Shown: one piece after another, positions 37,861 to 50,376 of the stretch
Layout of the letters: every line of letters starts with the position of its first letter
Position numbering within the stretch: position 1 is the stretch's first letter
NCBI GenBank assembly: GCA_028023455.1
Contig: JAQFVV010000111.1
Location: 1,987,909 to 2,051,908 of the forward strand
Origin: Epiperipatus broadwayi
Taxonomy: Eukaryota > Onychophora > Udeonychophora > Euonychophora > Peripatidae
Direction: 5' to 3'
DNA: 64,000 nucleotides
Translations under genes and position numbers: made by a program
Notes under the pieces: model-generated
The model's database searches: none
Seen by the model: the letters and a program-made list of their open reading frames with translations, nothing else
What the model was told of the DNA's origin: nothing

Positions 37861-37990
37861 CGCTATCAATAGACGCGATGCCTGCTTTGACATCTCCAAA
37901 CGTTGGACTATCTAGCTCATTTGCATACCGCTTTGCTTTCTTGCCCTATTTCCTCGTTCTGCATCTCGCATCACCGCTATGAATATGAGG
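37861..37990. other. Isolated GC-richer patch of unknown identity
   Basis: About 130 bases have a base composition close to balanced, while the flanks are strongly AT-rich. Both strands have an open stretch: plus strand from about 37863 (LSIDAMPALTSPN...), and minus strand with an ELDSPTFGDVKAGIASID-type run. Neither matches a family I recognise, and no good splice sites frame it. It could be a fragment of a transposon or transferred gene. Confidence 0.35.
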
Positions 37991-38097
37991 CAAATGGCCT
38001 CAAAAGCACTTAGCGTATAATAATTTTTGGAATCGGTATAGCTTCTCTTTCAAGTGTTTCATACGCTTTTTAATTTGTATATTCCAATAGACTAGTT

Positions 38098-38822
38098 CAG
38101 AGATCAGCAACCTAGGACACGTGTGCCAAGAAGAATGATTATCAATGACACTCTTATTGAACTGAAATAGTAAAAAATTATATTTTAATTTCAGCATACA
38201 TGTTTGCATCATCACCTACATTTTGCATATGTAATTCACATATAAATGGAAACCATGATTCAGATTACTTTATTAATTATTTTCAATAAAGATAAGAGCT
38301 AAGTGTGATGGAAATATATTTTTTTCCCCAGGAAGGATTAATTTTGCCTGGATTTTTTTTTTTGATGGCCGATTGACCTTTGATATTTTTGTAACTACTA
38401 CATATTTAAAGTAAATTTATATTCAGGAAGAATATTATATCGATTCATTCATTTGAAAAACTTCTACTAGTAATTATAAAATACTGGTAATACATTTTAA
38501 GTTTTGGAATGTTTACTTGAAAAAAAAAAAGTTTATAGTTAGTGATCAAAGAAATTAAAAATCATGTTTTTTTTCTTTTAAATGTCTATTGTGTAATTAA
38601 AACAATTTTCTCATAGACAAAAATTCCAAACGTCCATAGTTTTAAAGAAAAGAATATATGAAAAACTTTCAATTTTGAATTGACTTTTTTATATAACAAA
38701 AATCAGTTTCTTGGAAACATTTTTGATAAATGCTAGAAAAATACTTGTTTTATTTTGTTAGTTCATTAATCAGGTTTTTAAATTAAACTCATTGAAAGTT
38801 AAAGGTTGCTTTGCCTATTCTG
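38098..38822. mobile_element. Possible non-autonomous hAT element
   Basis: The left end CAGAGATCAGCAACCTAGGAC followed by ACGTGTGCC closely resembles the CAGxGxTCxGCAACCT...GGCACxxGTGCC ends of many hAT transposons. A candidate inverted end lies at about 38806-38822 (AAAGGTTGC...CTATTCTG). I could not find a matching 8-bp duplication beside these ends, so the right boundary is doubtful. No transposase frame is seen inside. Confidence 0.35.
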
Positions 38823-40040
38823 AATTACTATACATTAACCGGCAATTTTGTAAGTAATATACATTTCTTTTAAGTACCAACTGAATGAATTTTCTCCATA
38901 CCAAAGGAAATTTTAAACATGACTTTTGAATGCCATATAATATAAGATCCAGTTATGATGGGCTTCAGAAGTATATAGAATCAAGTTGGCATGCAGAATA
39001 ACATTGTAACATAGATTTGGCATGACTCCACTAAAACAGTGCCGACCAATATAAAATGGATCACTGTTGTACATTGTATTATTTAAATGCAACTACAAAG
39101 ATTGTAAAATGGTGTATTCTGGAGAAACATGCATATGCTATCATATAAATATACTCACTGTAGTCATAATATTTCTAATAGTTTAATTTAAAAAAATACA
39201 AAATTGCCAATTTTACTATGAATTTGCATTATTTTGCAGTGATTTTTTAAAAAAAAACTTCACAGAAGCTAAACACAGTTAAGCTGTGAAATCTACTCTA
39301 TCACCATCAACTATCTCTGTAAACAAAACAAAATTTTAATGCTTGATGGTATGATCCATCTATTTGGAATTATAATAATCAATGTAATATTATTTGGATA
39401 TTGTATTGTTTGCATCTTGTTTGTTTTCATTAATCTATTATCTGCAAAATGCATATTTATATATAATTTTAATGCTATAATAATTACATAATTAAACTGC
39501 CTAAATGGTGTATTTTTGTTGAAGTATTGAAAATATCTTATTGATGTTTTATTTAAAGTTTTTTTTTTAAATTAATTTTTTCTCTTCCTAGATACTTTTT
39601 AAAAGCATACAAAATATTCATAAGAAGGCAAAATGATTGCTTCCAACATTATTAGTTTTAAGGTCACCATTGATAAAGTGATGAGGAAAACAGATCTTTC
39701 TATTTTAAAAAACAACAATAATAAAAAAAAATCATATTTTTTTAAATTTTTATTAGCCTATTGTTTATAGTAACTGGTAGTTTTTTTTTTAAAAAAAATC
39801 TGTTCAGCTCTTTTTTGAATCGGTGCTAAAAAAAATCAAGAAACACTATAGACATGTTTTTTGTTGCCATGCAAATGCATGAAAAATATTGGGAAGAAAA
39901 AAGTGGTTTATACATTGTTTCAGTGATGTTAATGCATTTGATTCAGGTCTATGACATTGTTCAAAATTAATTGGTTGTCTATCAAAATTTATTCCTATTA
40001 TTCTGCTACTATATAATAGAATAAGAGTAAATATTATTAT
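38823..40040. other. Intronic AT-rich sequence
   Basis: No element or gene recognised. Confidence 0.55.
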
Positions 40041-41060
40041 TGTAGATGGATAATCTGAGGCATATAAAATGAAAAGTGGTGTTAAACAATGATGTGTTGT
40101 TTTTAATTTTTATGACAGTAGTCAGATATGATATAGGATTGACGGTGAAATTTTTAATTTGAACTGATTATTGTAGAAACAAAAACTTCTCTCTTCTTGG
40201 ATTCTGGATTTACAATATCATGATGTTGTGCTATTTTTTCTAGTTCAAAGGATGATCTACAGAATAAATGATGTAAAATATAAAGACTTGGTTTAATAAT
40301 TAATGCTAAAAACGCTAATTTTTTTAATATCAGCCAGCAGGCATTCAACAGCATTTAGCTTGGATAGTTTTCTAAGAAAGGTGAAGTAATTTTTAGCTTG
40401 AATGGTTATCAATTAAGAATGTAAATCAATTGAAATATTTTGGAAGTTTTATAAGAAAGATGGAGGTAGATGCTAAGGTACAGTCTAGACTTCAATGTGC
40501 TGCTGCTGCCTTTAGCAAGTAAGAAGACAGAGAATTTCATCACAGGGAAATAACTACTGCAACTAAATTAATTGTATATAGAGTTATTATTTTCTTTAAT
40601 TTACTGTGTGGAAATGAGACTTGGATACTTATATGACACAATATAAAGATATTAAAAAAGATTCATTTAAGAATGCTCTGTAAAATTTTAAAAATATAAT
40701 GGCAAAATCATTAAAGCAATAAATGTTTTTCAACTTACTAAATATGATATTATAGAATCCATTATTGTAAAATCAAATCTTCGTTGGATTGGACATGTAA
40801 AATAAATGAATACAAAAATCCCAAAAAGATATTTTATAGTCAATTTGAGCATGGTTGTCATGGGAGAGATAAACTCCATTTTTTGTTCTAAGAACTACAT
40901 AAAAAAACATCCTAAAGAGATGCAATGTTGATTGTTTACATTGAAAAGATATAGCAAAGAATAAAATATATTGAAGAGTTACAATTATTCATGTTCAAAT
41001 ATTTCAGAAAGTCAAGCTTATTTTTGAAGAAGTAGTTAAAAGATAGCACTGCAGATTAAT
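40041..41060 (+). pseudogene. Old LINE RT and C-terminal relic, plus strand
   Basis: Plus-strand frames give GVKQxCVVFNF (motif B, about 40077-40110) and DGEIFNLN (about 40143-40165). A LDLQYHDVVLF stretch follows (about 40206-40240) where intact relatives have a YADD box. Next come KMEVDAKVQSRLQCAAAAFSK (in two readable pieces, about 40455-40520), CGNETWIL (about 40607-40635), LRMLCKILKI (about 40660-40690) and KSxLRWIGHV-like remnants. The FNLN and AKTK-type phrases and the C-terminal order match the relic at 12.6-15.1 kb, so the two are probably one family. Many stops; inactive. Confidence 0.65.
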
Positions 41061-43449
41061 CAAACAGAAAAATGGACTAGCATATTCTCTATGTGAATAC
41101 ATTTGTAATTCATAAATTGTTTTGTATAATCATTGCTAAAATCAGATCTAGAGTATGTTTGGAGGGGGAGGGGTTGGAATGGTTATTACTCATTTATGAA
41201 TGGCTGCTGTGTATGTGTACTATATTATGGTTTTCATTTATATTATTATTTATATATATATTCACACGCACACATATATAAACTATTACTTTGGCAATAT
41301 TTATATACAGATTTTTATTTTTTTATGTTATGACTCTACTTTATGATAATATGTTTTAGTGTCTCCTCTAAAATATTTTAACATCATGAAGAAAACTATA
41401 AAATGTGCAAATACATTACAGTTAAAGCAATGTAGATTTGAAGTAAGATTTCATTATGAAAATGTTAAACACCTTGTATATTTGTTAATAAATTCCTATA
41501 GTGTATTAGCATTTAATTCTGATTAAAGCTAGTTCCACATAAATTTTCACACTTGTACATAATAATTTAATTATTTTTGAAGCATTTAAATGATTATAAT
41601 TATGAGTTAGTACAATTATACTCCCACATCCTGTTAGTTTATATAAATTGTGAGATAAATTAATAATTGTAGTGAGAACATTATTCATTCGCAAAATATT
41701 TTAATACCAAATAAAGCACTAGACTTGGGTCATTAATTATAAATAGGAATGAATAAAATATAAATAGCTACATACCTGAAATATATAACAATAAAGCACA
41801 ATTGGGTATATATATATAAAACTCCATTGTGGTAATATTTTATATACGTATATATAAAGATGTTTTACATATTCAGAGATTTCTTCTTATCTTCCTTATT
41901 CCATTTCTTTATGTCTTCCCTATTTCATTTCAATTAAAAACATTATATTATAAATATATACTTCTCTGGCAGAAGATAGGCAGAATTAACTAAACTGTAA
42001 TTGATTAAAATCTAATAATCATCAGAGATAAGTTTATTCTTGTTTGCAACATCTTTAATATAATTTGTTTTAATATCTTAATCTCATGTTTCCCCCCAAA
42101 ATAAAACAATCAGAAAATAAGTCCTAGCATGATTTTTCAGGATGCTTAAAATATAAGCCCTAGTTAAGATCATCAGCCACATAGATGGTTGATGGATGTA
42201 ATGAATTATAAAGTAATGGATGTATAAATAAACAATATTATTGACATTAATGCTTTAAATAAATGGTTCTATAAATTATATGGTTCATTTGTATTTTCTG
42301 TTGACAATTTTTGACAAATGTAATTCTATTTGTACAGAAAAACAATTTATCTACCACAAGTGAGTATATTGGACATTTTATGTCATTTATATATTTTTAG
42401 GTACTTATTTTATTTATATTAAATACATACATTTAGAATGCTTGATTTAGTTTTAGAGTTTCATCATGGTAGCTGTTAAATATTCAAGATAAAAGAAAAA
42501 TTAGTGTGATTTCTTAAATTTTTTTTTTTCTCCTAAAAGAGTTTATTAAAATAATGGAAGTGATTTTAATAATCAAAATTTAGCTTAAGTTAAATCAACA
42601 ATCTTTCTCCTAAAAAAAAGTTTTTAAAAAGAATATCAAACAGGGCTATTACAAATAATTTGGAGTGTTTACAATGTGTGCTTTTGATAATGGATGGACA
42701 TAGTTGTGTCATCTGTTGTAAAATTCAATAATACATATATTATAACAGATATACTTAATGTGCACGTGTGAAATACAGAAATATTTTCTGAATTTTTATG
42801 TTTGCAGTTTTTTGTTGCTTTAGTATGGACAAACCATTATTAACTGCAAGTCTTCAATTAATATTTGACTTAATGGTAAATTTACATGAAAAATTCTGAT
42901 TGCCAGATAAAGACAAGTGCAAAAAGAAATAGGTATTCCAGCAAGTACAAGTGGGGGGTTCCTGGGGTAAGAGTCTTACAACTTTTTTTAAAGAAAAGTA
43001 TTTGAAAAAATGTACATGTTTGTATATGAAAAAATAAGACATCCCCTGAAAATAAACCCTATGGTGTCTTTTGGAACAAAAATTAAAAAAAGACATGATT
43101 TTATTTTTTGGGAAATATGGTATGTAGAGATCCATTATAAATTATGCTGAGACTCTTTGCATCTTCAAGGTGCTCACAAGATTAAAAAAAATCACCACAC
43201 TGAATAGATATTTAAATTTACATTAACCATATTTTTTCAATATTAAAACAGTATTAAGTATTTGAAATTATTTTATATATTCAAATTTGAATCCTTATTA
43301 AATTTTTTTATTATGAAGTGACTTAGCATAAATCAGCCAAACCACAAACATATATGGAAAGACATAAATTAGACTTGTTAAATGTGGATTTCCATGACTA
43401 AACATGTCATTCTCTATCCATCATCTACTCATGCTGAAAACCACTCTGT
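41061..43449. other. Intronic AT-rich sequence
   Basis: No supported gene. Small open frames at 41093-41333 and 41506-41694 are low complexity. About 42940-43000 carries a GGGGGGTTCCTGGGG phrase similar to those at about 27350 and 37100. Confidence 0.55.
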
Positions 43450-43555
43450 ATGGTTTAATGCAGTGGAAGTATAGCAGTCTCTGGAGTGAAAGAATTTGTG
43501 ACTTGAAACTATCATTTCCAGTGTTTGAATTTTTTATAAACTCCCAAACCATAAA
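43450..43555 (+). repeat. Dispersed repeat family Z, copy 1
   Basis: Reads TGGTTTAATGCAGTGGAAGTA ... CAGTGTTTGAATTTTTTATAAACTCCCAAACCATAAA, each phrase diverged from copies at 45599-45670 and 58558-58637. All three share a TTCAAACTTCTTATAAACTCCCAAGCAATAAA-type core. The family is unidentified. Confidence 0.5.
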
Positions 43556-44609
43556 CTATTTGATGTTTATTTTTCAATGAAGAACCCACAATTCATTCTA
43601 TATTATTAGCTTAAGCATTTCCTAGTGGTGTTTTTATACTGGTAGAATTGCAACTGCTGGCTTTCACAATCTACATTGTATATTGGAAACAAAAAAATAT
43701 TTAGACATTAGCAAATTTTGTATACTTATCTTCATCATCTTTTTGGGATAAGTTTTTTTATTATCAATCTAAAGCAATATTTCCACCACAATAAATTTTT
43801 TTACTGAGTTCAATAAAATTACTATTATTTTTATATTACTCAACCCAGCATTAATATTTTTATACCTTGTGCATCATTATATTAGTGAACCATCTGTGTA
43901 AGCATGAGTAATCATTGAAACCCAGATGGTAATGTCAAACTTACAGACTTGTTTCTGACCATTAGTCAATCTTAATAGGGGACTATCACAATATTCAAAG
44001 TAATAGGCTTAAAATTTCAAAACACCAACATAATAGTAAAAGATTTTCTGTTATATATCTAAACATTTTTTAATTGTTACCAAAATATCAACAGATTCAT
44101 TCACTGCAATAAATTATACCATCTATACTTGAAAACTCAGCATTTCCTCATTCTCTTGGTATACCCTTTAGCCACTATCAGACCTAAACACATCATAATC
44201 TTCTTTCTTTTGGTTACATGGACTGTTAAAACAGTAGCAACTCTCTCCATACAAATGAGCCACTCAGTTTAAGCCATAGTAATCAATAGATGCACACACC
44301 TTCCATCATCACACCATTGTAAGGAGAAAGGGCTGCTGTTTAAGTACATCACTAAAACTGGCACAATCTTTTTTGTACTTTGCTGAACTAACTTCTTTGG
44401 GTGGTAGTACCTTGGAAATCAGCTTTGTTTGCATTAAAGATAACATAAACATGTTCCATTTATTATATCTGCATTGTGCAAATTGAATTGTCATGCATGT
44501 GATTGTCTAATGACATTTAAAGTGAATTATTGCTTCATAACAGACCATAAAAAAAGCAAACAGTTCAGAATATTATCAATATTCTTACTGTAAAACACAT
44601 GCATGTAGG

Positions 44610-44700
44610 TTTTTCATTTCAAGAATGCTTCCTATTCTGCTTATTACTGTTTTGAAGTGGGCAAAGTAAAAGATTATTGGAATAAATTGACGGTGAAGCA
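44610..44700 (+). repeat. Dispersed repeat, related to 45530-45600
   Basis: Phrases GAATGCTTCCTATTCTGCTT, ACTGTTTTGAAGTGGGCAAAG and TAAAAGATTATTGGAATAAA match the segment at 45530-45600 in the same order and orientation. They are two copies of one unidentified repeat about 0.9 kb apart. Confidence 0.55.
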
Positions 44701-45526
44701 TTTATAATACAAAATATTTGTTTGATGTTAATTATTTTGTTGGTCTGCCTTTTCAGTGAACTAGTATATAATTCCAGATAGCCTTGGGAAAAAAAATCAT
44801 CTATTAATTTTATTAAACCAGTCTTATCCAGGGCCAATAATACATATGCACATGAAGATCTAGAAACAGAAGCACTTTGGACAGTTGGACCAATATTTTT
44901 GTCAAAAAATAAACAATATGAATATTTGTAATGTGATTAATGTTAGAAGGTAGCAAATTAAAATTTACTAAACTTATTAAATGAAGATGATCTATTGTTA
45001 AACACTATTTGAAACAGTGAATATTATAACAATTTACATATTTCTTAATAATAATAATAAATAAATAAGTCATTGCTTGGTTTATAAGAAATTTGAATAC
45101 TGTGAACCTTGAGTTTCAATGTCTGCTTTTCTACCACCAACTAAATAATGCAATGCATAAAATTACTTATTTCTAATAATTGTATCATACAATTAACAAA
45201 GTGATTTTATACAGAAAAGGTCTTACAAATAATCAAGCTTGTTTTTATGTCACATATCCGCTTCATTCTCATTAGCTGACATGCTATTTACACTTGTAAT
45301 ACAATTTTTACCCACGGTTTTTATTCCTTGCACCATATTTATTTCCCCTTACTTTCAATTCCGTTTGCATTCTACCTTTAACTTGTCTCAGGCTCCTTTT
45401 ATAAAGTTATAACACAATAACATCATAATAAATCATTAAGTATGTTTGGCTGTCATATCCATAATATGTGGACTTGTTTTACATAGTTTGGTTTTACAAT
45501 AGTACTGGCATTGGTGAGTTTCTCAT

Positions 45527-45868
45527 TTGGAGAATACTTTCTATTCCATTTGCATCACTGTTTTGAGATGGCTCAAAGTAAGAGATTATTGGAACAAAAT
45601 TCATGGGTCAAGATTTAGCTCTATCATTTCTGATATTCAAACTTCTTATGAATTCCTGGGCAATAAAACTTCTGATTTTTTTTTATGTGTTCATTTGAAA
45701 ATCTCATGTCATTTTATAGATAAGATAATTATTTTTCCTAACTTTGCTTTTGAAAAACTTTTATTTTTGTATAGTGGAAATTTTTGCTTCGTCTTAACTC
45801 TTACAAATTCTATCTTGATTTTTGCTAATTACAAACTGAATACATCTGAGTCTCTTTTTATGTGGTAG
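45527..45868 (+). repeat. Dispersed repeat with a 113-codon open frame
   Basis: The open frame (VRDYWNKIHGSRFSSI...) spans repeat copies also seen at 44610-44700 (first part) and at 43450 and 58558 (second part, the TTCAAACTTCTTATGAATTCCTGGGCAATAAA-type core). Because the sequence is repeated and the frame is not kept open in the other copies, I treat it as repeat DNA and not as a gene. The encoded sequence has no motif I recognise. Confidence 0.45.
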
Positions 45869-46439
45869 ATACGTTCTGCAAAAAAATGCACAAAAAAAAA
45901 AAAGGCTTAATTTTGTTTAAAAAATTGAAGATACATTCTGTGATTTTCAAAATCTACATGAAATCAAAGCAATAAGGTGAAATTACTTTCAAATTTGCAT
46001 AAAAAAAATCAGGAAATAAATAAATTTTTTTTTGATTATCTGAAAATAATTTATAGATATAAAACAAAAATTAAAAAAAAAAAATTTTTTTTATCAACTT
46101 TTTAATTTTATTCAAAACAATAAGTACATCTCTATGATATCTAATTTGTTTTACATTTTTCATATATATGTGTGTATTTAATCATCATCGCTACTTGACA
46201 ATATGTGAGTTCATTTGCAAACTGATATGAAATCACATTCGGCACTATAAGAAACACATATGGCAAAAATAGTGGCAATATCAGTTTTGTTATGTAATAA
46301 TGGATTCTTGGTGACAATATAATCAGTAACTAAACTTTGAGACAATGATTTTACTAATTATGAAGTTGGAATTTAAAGGCTCATTCAGAATTCAAGTCAC
46401 TAATAAAAAAATGATTTACCAGTTGATTAGAAAGTTGAA

Positions 46440-47842
46440 AACCTTCTCAAATCATTTTTGCACTGAAGGGTGTAGGTTCTACTTCTACATCATTATCACT
46501 TTCTGAATCTTCAACAGTATCTAAACTCAAAGCAATAACATTAACATCACTTAAAGCATCATCCACAAGAAATTCATTGATATCATCCTGGCTAAAGAAA
46601 TCAAAATCTTTTTCACCAATATTATATGCCAAAGTAATGATTCCTTTTGATAAATAACTGTTTGAAAAGCTGCACTATTTTCAAGACATGTAGGCAAAAC
46701 CTTTTTCCATTAGGCATTTAAAGCATGTGGTTTTATTTGAGCAATTGGAAATGCATTATGATTTAAACAGTCAAAACCAGAAAAAAAATTCCAAGCATCA
46801 GTTACTGCTATTGACATTTTTTCTAGTTTATCCAATATGAATTCAAAAAGTGCATTTAACATAATATTGTTTAAAAGTTACAATTATGCCTTGGTCTAAT
46901 GGCTGAATAATGCTTATTGTATTGAGTGGAAAAAAAATTACTTTTACATTTGGATGTTCTAAATATGGATGGCATGATGCACTGTCAATATATAAACTTT
47001 AAAATCTACAGCTTTTTGTTTCATATATGTTTCAATCTCTGATACAAAACAGTTATTAAATCATTCAGTAAATATTGCAGACATCACCCAGCTTTTTTTG
47101 TATTAGCCAGCCAATGTACCAGAAAATGTTTTAAATCTTTACCTTTTAGAGTGCGTGGTCTTAGAGATGCATTGTTACAAATTAACCACAATATTCAATC
47201 TTTGCTTGCTATAAATCCATTTACTTTTTTGTCAGATTTTGTGATATAAGTTTGATTATGCACCCCCCCCCCCAAACAATCCTATTTCAGCAGCAGTGAA
47301 TATTTGGTGTGGACTGTATCCATCATCTTCAATAATTTTGGCCAATTTTTCCAGAACAGTTTTGGCAACTTCTACATCTGCTGTTGCAACATCATCTGTA
47401 ATTTTTATGTTATGCATTCCATTCCTTTTCAAAAACCCACTTTTACTAGCCAAAAGTTCTTTATCAATCCAAGAAATGTAAGTAGATGGCTCTAATTATT
47501 TCATCTGTTCATAAAACTAAAGAGCTTTTCATTGAATTAAATAACTGTTTAAATGAATTCTTCTTTGAGATAATTCTTCTATCCAGAATATTAGCGCTCA
47601 TTCCATTTTTTCTAATAAATTATTTCTTGAATACCATAATAAATTGGAATTTAGGTTTGTACCAAAAATAATAGATTATCTTATTGCATCTTCATTCTTT
47701 TTTATTCTTTTTATAGTCAATTCATCTAAATTAAAATGTTTACCAATCACCAATGATCCTTCTCCTTTTGCTAAATGATCTAATTTTTCAACTTTTGTTT
47801 TTAAAGAAATTGCTTTTCTTGGGCACTTTTTTCTCTCCATTA
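46440..47842 (-). pseudogene. Tigger/pogo-like (TIGD1-type) transposase, decayed
   Basis: Minus-strand frames give a complete but broken Tigger-type DDE transposase. It starts at MERKKCPRKAIS (47840) with a CENP-B-like helix-turn-helix ending IKKNEDAIR. The middle part (47453-47256) reads NVKIS-like HNIKITDDVATAD... and GYSPHQIFTAAEIGLF, where relatives have FNxDETGLF, so the first-Asp box is mutated. Next, at about 46870-47010, comes an open stretch with YIDSASCHPYLEHPNVK and IIQPLDQGIIVTFK, matching the second DDE block (DNAPxH...QPMDQGVI). The acidic C-terminus spans 46632-46447. Stops and frameshifts lie between these parts. A run of C at 47263-47273 sits at one frame break. The upstream terminal part of the element lies beyond the hAT insertion, in 50163 to about 50376. 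Confidence 0.85.
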
Positions 47843-47850
47843 GGATAAAC
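47843..47850. repeat. hAT target-site duplication, left copy
   Basis: GGATAAAC, repeated exactly at 50155-50162 on the other side of the element. Eight bases is the hAT-characteristic length. Confidence 0.88.
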
Positions 47851-50154
47851 CTGGGATGGGCAAACTCTGGCCTGCAGGCCAACTCCAGCTTTCCAAAGTT
47901 GCTAATCTGGTCCAGGAATATCTTCAAGACTGTATAATGAAATGATCTTTAAAACTATATACACTTGTGTTAAAATTTTATGTTAACTGCTATTTGACTA
48001 CTATTATTTTATGGTGCCATTTATGTAATAAAATATTTATACAGTCTCACATTTGCTCGACTAACTTCATAGCTGCTTCATCACCACAGAAACATGATGC
48101 ATTGTATTAATCAATGTGAACGTGAATCATATTGCAAGATAGTTGGAAAAATCTAAGTAAAATGCAGTAATTTTATTCCACATTTATTTATATTTATGGA
48201 TTGCTCATCCTAAGAGTAACCAAAGCACTCTGGTGTATAGTTGGGAGGACCCAAAGCATTAATGTCAACATTTTTTTTCCAATTTTTTTCTTTTTCCTTA
48301 AATAAATGCTTTTTTTTTAAAAAAATATTTTCCTTATGAGAATAGTTTCATGTAGTAAAAAAGAAAAGTTGATACTGAAAATTGTGCATTCCAAGAAAAA
48401 TGGATGCATATTTTGTAAATGAGCAGAACAATAAACCAAAGTGTCTCATTTCTTTGAATGACATTAAGAGACACTATTTAACAAGACATTCGAATTGTGA
48501 AAAATATGTTAGAAAAGAAAGAATTGCAAAAATAGAAAATTTGAAGAAAATATTATTTGAGCAGCAAATTTTTTTTTTACAAAAATACAAATAAATCTTA
48601 AATTTCTATTAAAGCCAATTATATAATTGCAACAAAAGTAGAACAAAATTCGAAACCATTTTCAGAGGAAGAATTTATTAAAGACTGTATGCTAGCTGCA
48701 GTGGAATTAGTTTGTCCTGAATATAAATTTTTTTTTGAGAATATCAGTTTATCATGAAGAACCACTACAAGGCAAATTGAATAACTGTTCACTGATGTAA
48801 AAAAGTCATGAAAAAAACAATTTTTTGATTGTGACTGGTATTCATTGGCATTTGATGAGAGTACTGATATAACAGATATGCTCAACTATCAATTTTCATT
48901 AGAGGAAGCACCAAAAATTTCACTGTAATAGAAAAAATGTTATCTTTTGCACAACTTGAGACAATGACATCAGGAGAAGTCATATTTAATAAACTCGATG
49001 TTTTGCAAGAATAAAATCTTAATTATCACAAATTGGCTCTTGGTCACCAAGAATTCAAGAAACTTCTTAAGGATATTGATGCTGAATATGCAAATGTGGC
49101 ATATTATTGTGAACTTTGATGGCTTTCCAAGGGGACAACGCTAAAAAGGTTTTTCTAACCATTCATGTAAGCTAAAGAAAAACCCATTCCTTAACTCAAT
49201 AATCCTTTTTAGTTGAAATAATGATGCATCTTAATGAATTGAATAAGAAATTGCAAAAAGAAAATCAAATACTGTAGTTAGTGACATGTTTGGCAGTGTC
49301 TGCGCCTTTCAAAATAAACTAAAGCTATTTCAAAGTCAATTAAATAACAACAATTTTATAAATTTTGCAGCATTTAAAGAAAATTTTAAAAATAATTTTG
49401 ATAAACAAAAATATATTGCCTTTTTAATTATGCTCAAGAAAATGGATTCAACGAAAAGTTCACTGATTTTGTGAAAAAAGAAATTTATTTCAAAATATTT
49501 TCCTTTCCATTCATGGCAAGTGACATAACTAAAATTCCTGAAAATTTCCAAATAGTAATTCAAGAACTTAAAGAAAAACTAAATTTAAAAATGAAGTTTC
49601 TGGAATGTTGAAGTAGCAATTTTTATAAAAATCTGGACGCTCAAGAATTTCCTAATTTAATTACTAATGGGAAAAAAAATATTTATTCGGAAGCACATAT
49701 AAATGTGAGCAATTTTTTTTCCAAAATGTCATTTACGAAATTAATAACAAGATCTCCTGAATCATTGACGAAAATTTGGAGTATACTTTAACAAATTGCC
49801 ACAACTAATATCTCACTGGATATTAATGCCTTAACAAAAAATAAACATTGGCAACCTTTGCATTAACAAAATAATTTTGAATTGAATTAGTGTTTATTTT
49901 GTTTATAAAATTAGAAATATATTATTATTATGTAAGAATTATTATTATTATTTAAGTATTAAAAATATAATTTTGTAATACATGTTTTTGTAATTACTTG
50001 TCAACTTTAAATAAAAATGTATTTATTATATAAATACAAAAATTATATATAAATTTTTTTTACTTTTTAAACTTGAACATAGAAAATTATAGTTGTCACT
50101 AACATAAGAAAAGTTTGATATGGCCCGCCATTAAAAAAGGTTGCCCCCTCGCAG
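47851..50154 (+). mobile_element. Complete hAT transposon inserted in Tigger element
   Basis: The 2304-bp element is bounded by a perfect 8-bp duplication. Its ends are inverted: CTGGGATGGGCAAAC on the left, and CTGCGAGGGGGCAACC on the right read inward. They are followed on both sides by a GGCC(T/C)GC(A/C)GGCCA-like subterminal block, as in hAT families whose ends read CAGGGGTGGGCAAAC. It carries a broken GTF2IRD2/ZBED-like transposase on the plus strand. It entered about 10 bp upstream of the ATG of the minus-strand Tigger transposase, so it is younger than that element. Confidence 0.88.
48382..49866 (+). pseudogene. hAT transposase (GTF2IRD2/ZBED-like), broken
   Basis: The N-terminal part (48400-48594) contains a BED-type zinc finger remnant: KPKCLIS then RHYLTRH, followed by ERIAKIENLKKIL. 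About 48845-48960 gives FDESTDITDM in one frame and a QLSIFIRGSTKNF-like piece in the next: the DEST signature at the first catalytic Asp of this hAT group. About 49020-49120 gives LALGHQEFKKLLKDIDAEY with stops. The end (about 49690-49866) reads NFFSKMSFTKLITRSPESLTKIW and SLDINALTKNKHW, matching the hAT C-terminal dimerisation region. At least several stops and frameshifts inactivate it. I saw no intact second catalytic block. Confidence 0.8.
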
Positions 50155-50162
50155 GGATAAAC
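50155..50162. repeat. hAT target-site duplication, right copy
   Basis: GGATAAAC, identical to 47843-47850. Confidence 0.88.
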
Positions 50163-50376
50163 TTAAACCTTAAAGAAAAAATTAGAACCTAGGCTTATGA
50201 TAATAAAGAAACACACCTACTCACTTTAAATATTAACTTATCATTCTATACTAAATACATACATATATTTCAATAACATGCAATATTTGCGCAAAAAAAA
50301 GGGGAAAACCCAAATTTGAATGAAATATGAATTTAAAGATCACATTAAAAAAAATCCATATAAAAAGAGACTCGGG
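50163..50376 (-). mobile_element. Displaced 5' terminal part of the Tigger-like element
   Basis: By position this is the stretch upstream of the Tigger transposase start, separated from it by the hAT insertion. I could not identify its terminal inverted repeat or the TA duplication. The boundary with the next LINE relic near 50377 is set only by where LINE homology begins. Confidence 0.4.

Noticed and set aside
42854-43135. 93-codon minus-strand frame with Cys-rich end
   Set aside because: Phe/Tyr/Lys-rich AT-biased translation with no family motif and no splice context.
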